In this document: piece by piece, positions 1-7,670 of the stretch
Numbering within the stretch: position 1 is the first letter of the stretch
How the letters are laid out: every line of letters starts with the position of its first letter
Source: Bacteroidota bacterium
Lineage (GTDB): Bacteria > Bacteroidota > Bacteroidia > Chitinophagales > Chitinophagaceae
Direction of reading: 5' to 3'
DNA length: 64,000 bases
Assembly: GCA_013288945.1 (NCBI GenBank)
Contig: JABDAZ010000004.1
Coordinates: forward strand, 1,606 to 65,605
Notes under the pieces: model-generated
Seen by the model: the letters and a program-made list of their open reading frames with translations, nothing else
Told to the model about the DNA's origin: nothing
The model's database searches: none
Position numbers and translations under genes: made by a program

Positions 1-186
1 TCAGGCCTTTTTTTATTGGGAGAATATGATACAACTTCATCAAACCGCTGGGTGCCTTATCCATTAAGCTTTTCAGAAGCTGTTGAATTATTTACAAAAG
101 CAGGCTTTAATAAAATAGAAAAAATAAATGAGAAACAATCTGTTTATAACCGATCTAAAATTTATACGGCAATTATTTATAATTAA
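1..186 (+). CDS. C-terminal fragment, probable SAM-dependent methyltransferase
   Basis: The frame is open from the left edge for 61 codons and ends in TAA at 184-186. The fragment holds a segment reading SFSEAVELFTKAGF followed by a short strand and a final hydrophobic strand. That helix, GF turn and beta-hairpin are the usual end of class I SAM-dependent methyltransferases, where the last strands follow a helix and an AGF-like turn. The SAM-binding half lies outside the window, so the substrate cannot be named. The next gene starts 17 bases downstream on the same strand. Confidence 0.45.
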   Translation, partial: SGLFLLGEYDTTSSNRWVPYPLSFSEAVELFTKAGFNKIEKINEKQSVYNRSKIYTAIIYN

Positions 187-203
187 TTAGCAATGCATTT
201 TTT

Positions 204-893
204 ATGGTAAAAACGTTTATGCAGTTTCTTGCAAAAAGAAAATATGAATTGTTGCTTGCTGCATTAATACAGCATTTGTTTAGCGGCATTTATATAAATA
301 ATTTTTCTTTTTATACAGAAATATTATGGCCGATAAATATGGTGTTGCTTGGCATTGCAAGCATTGGCGTTTTTTTAAAAAAAGGAAATTTTAAAAATAC
401 TATTCGTAATATTTTATTTTTTCTTGTTGTTGCATTTCCGGTTTGCATTCCTTTTTTTGGCGGAAATAAAAATTACATGGTTGCGCTGAATATTACTTTT
501 GTTTTGTTTTACATTTTAATTTTTTGGGAGATATTTCAATTCTTAATTCGTCCCGGTTATATTAATGCAGATATTATTTCAGCTTGCGCTTGCGGTTATT
601 TATTGTTGATAGAAATAGGCACTTTTACCATGCAGATTTTTCATCGTATTGATACCAATTCTTTTAAAGGAATTAACACAAACAATCCTGCCAACACGTT
701 TATGGATTTTGTGTACTTCATCACTATGACTATTACCAGCATTGGCTTTGGCGACATTACACCAAATACGCACCACACCAAATTGATGACTTCTTTATTT
801 GGAATAACAGGGCAATTTTATTCGGTGGTTTTAGTTGGTATTATCATTAGTAAATTTTCAAGTAAAGACCAGCCGGAGATTATGAATAAGTAA
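204..893 (+). CDS. Potassium channel-like membrane protein (ion channel 2 pore)
   Basis: This 229-residue protein has about six hydrophobic segments (roughly residues 15-30, 41-58, 70-87, 93-113, 123-145 and 200-216). Between the last two lies a pore helix and the filter TSIGFGD at 178-184, which matches the TxGYGD/TxGFGD potassium selectivity filter with Ile in place of Val. It therefore probably forms a K+-selective pore in the inner membrane. There is no C-terminal RCK or cyclic-nucleotide domain; the protein ends about 15 residues after the last helix. The ATG at 204 follows the preceding stop by 17 bases, so the two genes could be co-transcribed. Gating is unknown. Confidence 0.8.
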   Translation: MVKTFMQFLAKRKYELLLAALIQHLFSGIYINNFSFYTEILWPINMVLLGIASIGVFLKKGNFKNTIRNILFFLVVAFPVCIPFFGGNKNYMVALNITFVLFYILIFWEIFQFLIRPGYINADIISACACGYLLLIEIGTFTMQIFHRIDTNSFKGINTNNPANTFMDFVYFITMTITSIGFGDITPNTHHTKLMTSLFGITGQFYSVVLVGIIISKFSSKDQPEIMNK

Positions 894-1030
894 TAAGTTT
901 TATTGACCAATCATTAATAAATATTTTACAAGAACATTTTTATTAATCATCATCCCACTTTTTTATTGCTTATTAATTGTTGAATATTGAATATTTTCGT
1001 TTGATACAAATCACATTCAACAACAACCTC

Positions 1031-2053
1031 ATGCACCCTTCTGCCAAAATTATTTTTTTCTTTTTATTAATGTTTTTATCAGCCAAAATTTTCGCGCAGC
1101 AAATTGTGCCGCTTGCTGCTAAAGAAAAAATTTCTATAAGAGGATTAAGCGCCGTTAATAATAAAGTTGTTTGGATAAGTGGAAGCAAAGGCACGGTTGC
1201 AAAATCAATTGATGCCGGTAAAACATGGCAATGGATGACGGTTAAAGGTTTTGAAAAAACGGACTTTCGTGATATAGAAGCTTTCAGTGCAAAAGTTGCA
1301 ATTATAATGGCGATTAGCGAGCCTGCATATATTTTAAAAACAATTGACGGTGGCAAGAATTGGAAACAGGTTTATACTGATAGTACCAAAGGTGTTTTTT
1401 TAGATGCAATGGAATTTTGGAACGATGATAGCGGCATTGCACTCGGCGATCCGATTGATGGAAAATTTTGTATTATAAGAACCTTTAACGGTGGTGATAG
1501 TTGGCAAAAAATTCCGGATGATAAATTGCCAACTGCAGATTCCGGCGAAGCTTGTTTTGCTTCAAGCGGAACGAATATAAGAAAGCTGGACCGGCAACAG
1601 GCCTGCTTTGTGAGCGGCGGGTTGAAATCAAGATTATTTATCCGCGATAAAAAAATTGATTTACCAATTCTGCAGGGGATGCAATCAACCGGCGCTAATT
1701 CTGTTGCGGTACGCGATAGTAAAAAATTAAAAGATGGTATGCATATTATTGTGGTTGGTGGCGATTTTGGCAATGATACCTCACAACAAAAAAACAGTTG
1801 CATAACAAGCAATGGTGGCAACACATGGAGCTATCCGCAAACACCGCCGCATGGCTACAGAAGCTGTGTTGAATATATTACAAAAGATAAATTAATTACC
1901 TGCGGAACAAGCGGCGTTGATGTATCAACAGATGGCGGAAATAATTGGACATTAATATCAAAAGAAAGCTATCATGTTTGCAGAAAATCGAAAAAAGGCG
2001 ACATAGTATATCTCGCTGGATCTGGTGGAAAAATTGCGAAGCTTGTTTGGTGA
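1031..2053 (+). CDS. Secreted YCF48/BNR-repeat beta-propeller-like protein
   Basis: The ATG at 1031 gives 340 residues beginning with a clear signal peptide (FFFLLMFLSAKIFAQ). A longer reading from the TTG at 977 would put an unlikely hydrophilic leader before it. The mature part has repeated DxGKTW/DGGKNW/NGGDSW/NGGNTW/DGGNNW motifs, the Asp-box or BNR signature found in YCF48-like propellers and photosystem II stability-like proteins of Bacteroidota. The repeats begin near residue 55 and continue to the C-terminus. Such proteins are usually exported; the ligand is not evident. It is convergent with the next gene and shares its terminator. Confidence 0.8.
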   Translation: MHPSAKIIFFFLLMFLSAKIFAQQIVPLAAKEKISIRGLSAVNNKVVWISGSKGTVAKSIDAGKTWQWMTVKGFEKTDFRDIEAFSAKVAIIMAISEPAYILKTIDGGKNWKQVYTDSTKGVFLDAMEFWNDDSGIALGDPIDGKFCIIRTFNGGDSWQKIPDDKLPTADSGEACFASSGTNIRKLDRQQACFVSGGLKSRLFIRDKKIDLPILQGMQSTGANSVAVRDSKKLKDGMHIIVVGGDFGNDTSQQKNSCITSNGGNTWSYPQTPPHGYRSCVEYITKDKLITCGTSGVDVSTDGGNNWTLISKESYHVCRKSKKGDIVYLAGSGGKIAKLVW

Positions 2054-2063
2054 AAAAGTTAGA

Positions 2064-2098
2064 GTTATGAATTATGGGTTATGAGTTATGAATTAAAT
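2064..2098. repeat. Degenerate heptad tandem repeat
   Basis: Immediately after the stop at 2053 lie five 7-bp units: GTTATGA at 2064, ATTATGG at 2071, GTTATGA at 2078, GTTATGA at 2085 and ATTAAAT at 2092. The same unit appears in the opposite orientation at 36252-36272. It belongs to the heptad repeat family found at many gene boundaries in this window. Confidence 0.75.
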
Positions 2099-2196
2099 CT
2101 GATTTATTATTCAAATTCTATTTTCGATTATTAATAATTGTAAAATGAAAATGTAAGCATGCTGGAACAACTATTGTGATATCATTTATATAAAAT

Positions 2197-2224
2197 AAAA
2201 AAGCCCTCGATTGAGGGCTTTTAT
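2197..2224. terminator. Bidirectional rho-independent terminator
   Basis: A perfect 10-bp stem (AAAAGCCCTC at 2199-2208, GAGGGCTTTT at 2213-2222) closes a four-base GATT loop. T-rich tracts follow on both strands. It sits between two convergent genes and can serve both. Confidence 0.9.
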
Positions 2225-2253
2225 TATCAAAATTATTTTTTCTAAAATTATTA

Positions 2254-3480
2254 TTAAGGAATCAATACATACAAATTACCGTTAGCGCAAACAGTAGTAT
2301 TTCTAAGTACAGAATATGGCAAAAGGAAATCACCATTATAACCCCATGGCGTTCCCCATGAATTCTGAACTACAAAATAACCACCACCAGTAGCACTTGT
2401 AGAAGCAGTGCCGTCATCAACATAACCGATTAAAGGAACAGCATGGCCGCCTTCAAGCGTTAGTTTGGTATTTAAAACATACGTTGTTGTACCATTTTTT
2501 GTTTTCGCAACAAGCGGGTTGTAGATATAGCTTGTAGTATTAAGTCCTTCGAAAATGGTGTATGAAGCATTATCATAAACATTAAAACCAAACAATACTG
2601 GTTTGTTATTTAAGATAGCAGTTTTTACATTGTTTACTTCAGTTGTATCGCCAGAACTTGTTATTAAATAATAACCATGAGCAGTAGTTCCTGTGCTACC
2701 CGTTGTGCCTGATTGCGCAGCCAAATTAAATTTAGGTGCATTTGCAATTGCTGCAGCACTTGGTGCAGTTTTATATTGGGTTGAAGATGAAGTAGCTTCA
2801 TTATATCCGTCTCCATCAAGTGTAATTGGGTAAGGATATAAATCTTCTGTGCTTTCGCCAGCAAAAGTATTGCTGCCGGAAGTAAGTGCTTTTCCAGTGC
2901 CTGTATTATTGCTAAGGCCTTGTAAAGCTTCGCCGATATTAATCATATTAGCGCCATTATCAACAGTAATTTTTTGTTTTTGAATTAAAACCCTTTCAAC
3001 ATAATATAAAAACAAAGGGGCTAACGAACCATCAACACCAAAATAATTTGTTGGAGTTAAAAATTTAGTATTAACAGCTGTAGCAAGTGCGTTTGCAACA
3101 GTAAGTGTTGGCGGTGCGGGAACTGTAGTGTAAGAATAATAGTGAACAATTTCATTGGCTTCAGTTCCAGAAAAACCGGTACAAGCGCCGATTTGTCCCT
3201 GATCGCGAACGGCAGGTGTAGCGAGTAAATAACTGGTTGGTTTTTTACCGGAAAAAGTCAGGCCGTTTGCAATAATGTTTGAGCGAAAAAGTTCTTCTGA
3301 AAAAATAGGAACATTTTTTAATTCTTCGGGAGTAACTTGTGTTAAACCATATTTGTGATGAATTAATGATGTGTGCATTGTGGACGAACTTTCGCCTTTT
3401 TGATTGGTTTTAGAGCAACTAATAATAAATAAGGACGAAGAAAAAAGAAAAAAGGCTGATTGACGCAGTGTTTTGATCAT
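2254..3480 (-). CDS. Papain-family (C1A) cysteine protease lipoprotein
   Basis: The 408-residue product starts with a lipoprotein signal (lipobox IISC, Cys22). The papain motifs follow in order: VRDQGQIGACTGF with catalytic Cys100, LEGGHAVPLIGY with His346, and QNSWGTPWGYNG with Asn373. All three catalytic residues are present, so it should be an active peptidase on the outer face of a membrane. The stretch between Cys and His is longer than in papain and is rich in Thr, Ser, Gly and Ala (about residues 195-270). No inhibitor-type propeptide is obvious, only about 65 residues between the lipidated Cys and the catalytic domain. It is a lone gene with a terminator just downstream. Confidence 0.88.
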   Translation of the reverse strand: MIKTLRQSAFFLFSSSLFIISCSKTNQKGESSSTMHTSLIHHKYGLTQVTPEELKNVPIFSEELFRSNIIANGLTFSGKKPTSYLLATPAVRDQGQIGACTGFSGTEANEIVHYYSYTTVPAPPTLTVANALATAVNTKFLTPTNYFGVDGSLAPLFLYYVERVLIQKQKITVDNGANMINIGEALQGLSNNTGTGKALTSGSNTFAGESTEDLYPYPITLDGDGYNEATSSSTQYKTAPSAAAIANAPKFNLAAQSGTTGSTGTTAHGYYLITSSGDTTEVNNVKTAILNNKPVLFGFNVYDNASYTIFEGLNTTSYIYNPLVAKTKNGTTTYVLNTKLTLEGGHAVPLIGYVDDGTASTSATGGGYFVVQNSWGTPWGYNGDFLLPYSVLRNTTVCANGNLYVLIP

Positions 3481-3647
3481 ATTGTTAAAATTTTAATAAA
3501 TATAACCAAACCACTTTTAAACAAAAAAATATTTTTTCATTGTTTTATCAACAATGTTATTAAACTAGAAAACTAAGGATATATGCATTATAAATTTTTA
3601 TTTAGGGAAATTATTGTTGTATTATTCGTATTAAACTAAACCCTATT

Positions 3648-3680
3648 AAAAAGAAAAAGGCGCAAGCTAATGCATGCGCC
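3648..3680 (-). terminator. Rho-independent terminator of the small membrane protein gene
   Basis: The stem GGCGCA/TGCGCC (3659-3664 and 3675-3680), extended inward by GC/GC around a TAAT loop, is followed on the minus strand by TTTTTCTTTTT (complement of 3648-3658). It lies 41 bases past the stop at 3722. Confidence 0.8.
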
Positions 3681-3721
3681 ACGGGACGGACTAAGGTTTG
3701 TAGTTTATCTTCTTGAAAAAT

Positions 3722-3967
3722 TTAGTTCATATTAAGGGTTGCAAATTTTGCGGCAACACGGTTTGGAACCATCTGTTTATTTTGCACCAAAGAAATTTCG
3801 TATTGCAGTTCCAAAATTTCTTCGTGGTCTTCCAACTTTTCCATTTCCAGTTGCCTGATGTAATTTTTCAACTTCGTTACTTTGAATTTTTTTATCAAAA
3901 CAAAAATCAATAAACCTAAGATTACATTAATAACTAGCATAACGAAACATGTGAATTCTACTGACAT
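3722..3967 (-). CDS. Small membrane-anchored coiled-coil protein, unknown function
   Basis: The 81-residue product has one N-terminal membrane segment (about residues 7-25), a short basic stretch (KKFKVTKLK) and then a heptad-patterned charged helix (about 30-65). I do not recognise the family. The dedicated terminator downstream and the N-in, helix-out design support a real gene; the overlapping plus-strand frame at 3713-3913 looks like its shadow. It is flanked by long intergenic regions and is not part of an operon. Confidence 0.6.
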   Translation of the reverse strand: MSVEFTCFVMLVINVILGLLIFVLIKKFKVTKLKNYIRQLEMEKLEDHEEILELQYEISLVQNKQMVPNRVAAKFATLNMN

Positions 3968-4459
3968 AATTTTAAATTTTTAGGGTATCATATTAATGAG
4001 TACTCATTTGCTTAAAATATGCCAAAAGAAAATTTGCTGGTTATCAGCGTATTATTATTAATGCCATTTAAAAAAATATCCCAATTAAGGAAGGCATTGT
4101 AAAAACGGGAAGATCCATTGGAAATTGATACGTAGTTTATTTATAATGCTACGCAGATTTTCAGTCATTAATAAAAAAGCAGCTATAGAAATAGCCGCCA
4201 TCTCTTTGAGAAAATTTTGCAATAAAGTGAAGCAGTAAATTAGTTTTGTTTGAAATATAATTTGTATCCTTTTTTTTATAATTGTGATTTGCATCACAAC
4301 ATTTTATTAATCATTTTAAATCTTATGATTCTCGATTTTATTAACGGCCAATTTATATTAATGCATCACAAATTTTCAAAAACAATTATTAATTTTAAAG
4401 AAGCCGCGATAATAATAACAGCTCCTTTTAATTATAAAAAACATTAAACACATTACAGA
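3968..4459. other. Intergenic region, 492 bp
   Basis: This gap between divergent genes contains the palindrome at 4282-4299 and several ATTAAT copies. Two short open frames (4085-4297 minus, 4250-4447 plus) lack coding character. I see no RNA gene. Confidence 0.5.
4282..4299. promoter_or_regulatory. CRP-like palindrome TTGTGA-N6-TCACAA
   Basis: The site reads TTGTGA, six bases (TTTGCA), TCACAA, a perfect dyad that matches the classical CRP/FNR-family consensus TGTGA-N6-TCACA. It lies about 160 bases upstream of the methyltransferase at 4460. Which regulator binds is inferred only from the shape of the site. Confidence 0.4.
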
Positions 4460-5107
4460 TTGCAACAAAAAAACTTTGCGGAAGAATATGATAAATCATA
4501 CAAGAAATATGATTTTATCGTGCAATTTTTTCAGCTTGGCCGCGATCGTAAACACAGGATCAAATCACTGCAATTAGCACAATTAAAAAAGAATGATACA
4601 GTACTTGATATTTGTTGCGGAAGCGGCCTTAGCTTTAGCGCAATACAAAGTATAATTGGCAAAGAAGGAAAAATAATTGCTGTTGATGCCAACAAACACA
4701 TGCTTGATTTAGCAAGAAAAAAAGCTGCAAAAAACAACTGGAACAATATTGTTTTTATAGAATGTGATATTAATAAATCGAACATTAATGTGCAGGCAGA
4801 TTTAGCCTTGTTTGCATTGTGCTGGTATGATTGTAAAATATGTACGGAATGGGTGCGCCACGTTAATCATTTTCTAAAACCCGGCACGGGAATATTTTGT
4901 TTTATAGATTATAAATATCCGCAAAATTGGATACGCCATATTGCAAATCCGGTTTTATCACTGCTGGTGAAATGGCTTGGTGAAGCTTATAATGCTGAAG
5001 ATCTTAAATGGAATCCGATGCAGGAAATTGGGAGTTTATTAATCAACCCATCTTACAAAACATTTTATCTTGACAGCATTTTTACTATTAATGGCAGGAT
5101 GAAATAA
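4460..5107 (+). CDS. Class I SAM-dependent methyltransferase (UbiE-like)
   Basis: The 215-residue protein carries motif I VLDICCGSGLSFSAI (about residues 48-62), an acidic ribose-binding residue in IIAVDAN, and motif IV-like ADLALFALCWYD. It resembles the UbiE/Methyltransf_25 group that modifies small molecules or quinones, but the substrate cannot be told from sequence. The start at 4460 is TTG; no ATG exists before motif I, so this start is likely. It is followed convergently by the lipoprotein gene at 5137. Confidence 0.75.
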   Translation: MQQKNFAEEYDKSYKKYDFIVQFFQLGRDRKHRIKSLQLAQLKKNDTVLDICCGSGLSFSAIQSIIGKEGKIIAVDANKHMLDLARKKAAKNNWNNIVFIECDINKSNINVQADLALFALCWYDCKICTEWVRHVNHFLKPGTGIFCFIDYKYPQNWIRHIANPVLSLLVKWLGEAYNAEDLKWNPMQEIGSLLINPSYKTFYLDSIFTINGRMK

Positions 5108-5136
5108 TTGAGATGCACAATACAATTTTGTTGCAA

Positions 5137-5772
5137 TTAATGCTTCGCTTTATCTAACCTGAACACAACTTTTACAATATGTGTATTCGCTGCATCTGCT
5201 GATACGCTTGCACCAATATTTACAATTCCAATTGGCGCATTTATTTCCAGCGTTCCGTTTTCGTCAATCGTATAAGCAATATCTATTTCAAAATTTTTCT
5301 GGTATTTATCTGCTTCAGGAAGTGTAACGATAACTTTCGAAAATTGCGCAGCGGCATTTTCAATTAACTTCGATAATGCATTTTCTTGTCCTTGCTTAAA
5401 TTTAATTTTAGATGATTTTACAACTTCCGCCTGCGGCCCATTTGAAGCAACATACAACAAACTGAAAGTAACTGTTGTTTCTGTTTTTTTTGTGTTGGTA
5501 TAATTCGGTTTAAAAACTAAAATTGATAATCCTGCAGTTTCTGAAGTTGTTATTACGTTATCAAAAATTGCATCAGCTTCCTGCAGTTGCACTTTATATT
5601 TTGCATTTGCTTTAATGTCGTTTTCTGCTTTTTTTACCTGCGATTGCAATACATTAAAAATGCCATCAACCTGGTAAGTTTCTTTTATAATTAATTTACT
5701 GCTGCTGCATGCAATTGTGTTTATTAATAAAATAATTGCTGATAAAAATATTAATGCGTTTCTATTTTTCAT
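5137..5772 (-). CDS. Lipoprotein with two tandem Trypco2-like domains
   Basis: The 211-residue product has a signal peptide ending in a lipobox (NTIACSSS), so it is probably anchored in a membrane. The rest looks like two copies of one fold. Each has an amphipathic helix (VLQSQVKKAEND; LSKLIENAAAQF), a strand ending in hydrophobic residues, a small-residue segment (TTSETAGLSILVF; IGIVNIGASVSAD) and a final alternating strand (TTVTFSLLY; THIVKVVFRL). This layout resembles the trypsin-co-occurring domain 2 (Trypco2) seen near proteases in bacteria. The resemblance was judged by eye and no protease is adjacent. Confidence 0.6.
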   Translation of the reverse strand: MKNRNALIFLSAIILLINTIACSSSKLIIKETYQVDGIFNVLQSQVKKAENDIKANAKYKVQLQEADAIFDNVITTSETAGLSILVFKPNYTNTKKTETTVTFSLLYVASNGPQAEVVKSSKIKFKQGQENALSKLIENAAAQFSKVIVTLPEADKYQKNFEIDIAYTIDENGTLEINAPIGIVNIGASVSADAANTHIVKVVFRLDKAKH

Positions 5773-6035
5773 AAGGAATATAAATTGATTTTGAAATGAT
5801 CTTTGTAATAAATATTGTGAAAATATTATTTTATTAATATCAAATTTTTACCTGCTTAAAAAAATTGTAAAATACTTTCAACCAAAATATTGTTTTGCTG
5901 TTATAATATAATTATTAACACAAGTTGTGAATAATTAACTGCACAAAAATCCAATTGTACAGTTAAATTTGAATTGAAGGATTTGTTGCAAACATTCCGT
6001 AAGCCAGTATTGTAAAACACTTTAAAGATCTTAAT

Positions 6036-7016
6036 TTGACTGAAACAATAATCAACCTTGAAACGGTTAACCCTATCGAATTTTTTGGTGTTAATAATGG
6101 TAAGTTAGATATCTTAAAAAAGAAATTTCCTCTCCTTAAAATTTTATCGCGCGGCAAACAAATAAAGCTGAGTGGTGCACCGGAACAAATAGAATCTGCA
6201 AAAGAAAAAATTGATTTACTGGTTTCTTATTTAGAAAGAAACGGGCACGTGAGTGAAAATTATTTTGAGCAAATTCTTGGTGGAGATGATGCGGAAACAA
6301 TTGATCATTTTGTTGATCGCCATCCGAACGATGTGTTGGTATTTGGCCCAAATGGAAAAACAGTTCGCGCACGAACTGCGAACCAGAAAAAAATGGTTAC
6401 CGCAACCGATAAAAATGATATCGTTTTTGCAATCGGGCCCGCGGGAACCGGTAAAACATACACAGCCGTTGCACTTGCTGTAAGAGCATTAAAAAATAAA
6501 CAGGTTAAAAAAATTATATTAACGCGCCCGGCAGTTGAAGCTGGTGAAAATTTAGGTTTCCTTCCGGGTGATTTAAAAGAAAAAATTGATCCGTATTTGC
6601 GCCCGCTTTATGATGCGTTGGATGATATGATTCCAGCCGATAAACTGGGTTATTATATGACCACGCGCACCATAGAAGTTGCGCCACTCGCCTACATGCG
6701 CGGACGAACTTTAGATAACGCATTCATCATTTTAGATGAAGCGCAAAATACAACTGACCTTCAGATAAAAATGTTTTTAACGCGCATCGGGCCAAATGCA
6801 AAAGCAATTATTACTGGCGATATGACGCAAATTGATTTACCTAAAAATCAAAAAAGTGGTTTAGGTAAAGCACTGTATATTTTAAAAAATATTGATGGCA
6901 TTGCACATATAGAATTGGATGAAGAAGACGTTGTGCGCCATCGTTTGGTAAAAGCGATTATAAGGGCTTACGAAAAAGATAAAAATGTTGATGGCGGCCC
7001 TGGTTCAGAAAGATAG
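6036..7016 (+). CDS. phoH: PhoH family ATPase
   Basis: The 326-residue protein matches the PhoH/YbeZ family in length and motifs. An N-terminal KH-like segment (about residues 20-70) precedes Walker A GPAGTGKT at 134-141, the family hallmark [17 protein letters not shown] at about 163-179, and Walker B ILDEAQNT at 232-239. These are cytoplasmic ATPases associated with RNA metabolism and ribosome assembly. The start at 6036 is TTG; the sequence before it is out of frame or stopped, and the N-terminus agrees with the family. A strong terminator follows at once, so it is transcribed alone. No copy of the dispersed ATTAAT motif occurs inside the gene. Confidence 0.93.
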   Translation: MTETIINLETVNPIEFFGVNNGKLDILKKKFPLLKILSRGKQIKLSGAPEQIESAKEKIDLLVSYLERNGHVSENYFEQILGGDDAETIDHFVDRHPNDVLVFGPNGKTVRARTANQKKMVTATDKNDIVFAIGPAGTGKTYTAVALAVRALKNKQVKKIILTRPAVEAGENLGFLPGDLKEKIDPYLRPLYDALDDMIPADKLGYYMTTRTIEVAPLAYMRGRTLDNAFIILDEAQNTTDLQIKMFLTRIGPNAKAIITGDMTQIDLPKNQKSGLGKALYILKNIDGIAHIELDEEDVVRHRLVKAIIRAYEKDKNVDGGPGSER

Positions 7017-7047
7017 TCTAAACCCCTTTGATACAAAATCTACCCGG

Positions 7048-7076
7048 AGCCTGCGGAATTGTCTGCAGGCTTTTTT
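7048..7076 (+). terminator. Rho-independent terminator of phoH
   Basis: AGCCTGC at 7048-7054 pairs with GCAGGCT at 7065-7071 around a 10-base loop, and T residues run through 7076. It lies 31 bases after the phoH stop and rules out the upstream alternative start at 7028 for the next gene. Confidence 0.88.
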
Positions 7077-7087
7077 ACATTTGCAAC

Positions 7088-7498
7088 ATGAAGTACAAAA
7101 TACTGTTAGCGATATTAATGATTTTAGCAATTGCATGCAACAACAATCAATCTTATAAAAAAGCAGAAGATGCCCAGGAAGCTGCAAGGGAATTTATAAA
7201 AGCATCGCTCGATGGCGATTATAATAAAGCTGATTTTTATTTGTATGCAGATTCAACAAATAAATTTTTGCTGGAAAAATGGAAAAGAAATTACACGCAC
7301 CTTACAGAAGAAGAAAGACAAAAATATAAAGACGCAAGTATTATTGTAATAAACAGCAATGCAGAAAATGATTCAGTAACTGAATTTAAATATTTAAATT
7401 CTTATAAAAAAGATACAACCACTATTAAAATTTTGCGCGTTAATGGCGAGTGGCTTGTTGATTTAAAAGAAATGATAAAAATAAAACCAGTTAAGTAA
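7088..7498 (+). CDS. Small lipoprotein, DUF4878/NTF2-like fold
   Basis: From the ATG at 7088 the product has 136 residues with a lipoprotein signal (LMILAIACNNN). The mature part has a helix (EDAQEAAREFIKASLDGDYNKADFYLY) and ends in repeated strands (TTIKILRVNGEWLVDLKEM). That is the cone-shaped NTF2/DUF4878 pattern of small Bacteroidota lipoproteins. The start at 7028 would place the phoH terminator inside the gene. A sequence TACATTTG at 7076-7083 fits a Bacteroidota -7 box only four bases before the ATG, which would give a nearly leaderless mRNA, but no well-spaced -33 TTG is present. Function unknown. Confidence 0.75.
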   Translation: MKYKILLAILMILAIACNNNQSYKKAEDAQEAAREFIKASLDGDYNKADFYLYADSTNKFLLEKWKRNYTHLTEEERQKYKDASIIVINSNAENDSVTEFKYLNSYKKDTTTIKILRVNGEWLVDLKEMIKIKPVK

Positions 7499-7544
7499 CA
7501 ATAAATAAAATGCTTTATTGTTGTTTCAATAATGCGTTTTGATT

Positions 7545-7575
7545 TTGTAAAAATCCGACATTCATTATATATTTG
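7545..7575 (+). promoter_or_regulatory. Promoter of the fluoride antiporter gene
   Basis: TTG at 7545-7547, a 20-base spacer and TATATTTG at 7568-7575 match the Bacteroidota promoter pattern exactly. Transcription would start close to the first base of the riboswitch. Confidence 0.8.
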
Positions 7576-7582
7576 CATCACA

Positions 7583-7634
7583 AAGGAAATGGTGTCTTCC
7601 TCATAACCGCTCCAAAAAGCTGATGACGCCTGCA
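7583..7634 (+). promoter_or_regulatory. Fluoride riboswitch (crcB motif)
   Basis: The RNA carries the conserved fluoride-aptamer blocks in order: GGAAATGGTGTC (7585-7596), TTCC, AACCGC (7605-7610) and GCTGATGACGCCTGC (7619-7633). GGTGTC at 7591-7596 can pair with GACGCC at 7625-7630, GGAA at 7585 with TTCC at 7597, and GCT with AGC around the A-rich loop. Between aptamer and start codon a possible expression hairpin (AATGTTTAT near 7636 with ATAAAACATT ending at 7661) abuts the translation start region, suggesting control of translation rather than termination, since no T-run follows. The class is well established as a fluoride sensor, and the downstream gene fits. Confidence 0.93.
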
Positions 7635-7670
7635 AAATGTTTATCACAATTATAAAACATTGTTGTAGGT

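Noticed and set aside
977..1030. Upstream TTG start for the YCF48-like protein
   Set aside because: It would place a polar leader before an obvious signal peptide that starts at 1031.
4085..4447. Short open frames at 4085-4297 (minus) and 4250-4447 (plus)
   Set aside because: Both overlap each other or the CRP-like site, have no signal, domain or start context, and look like AT-rich chance frames.
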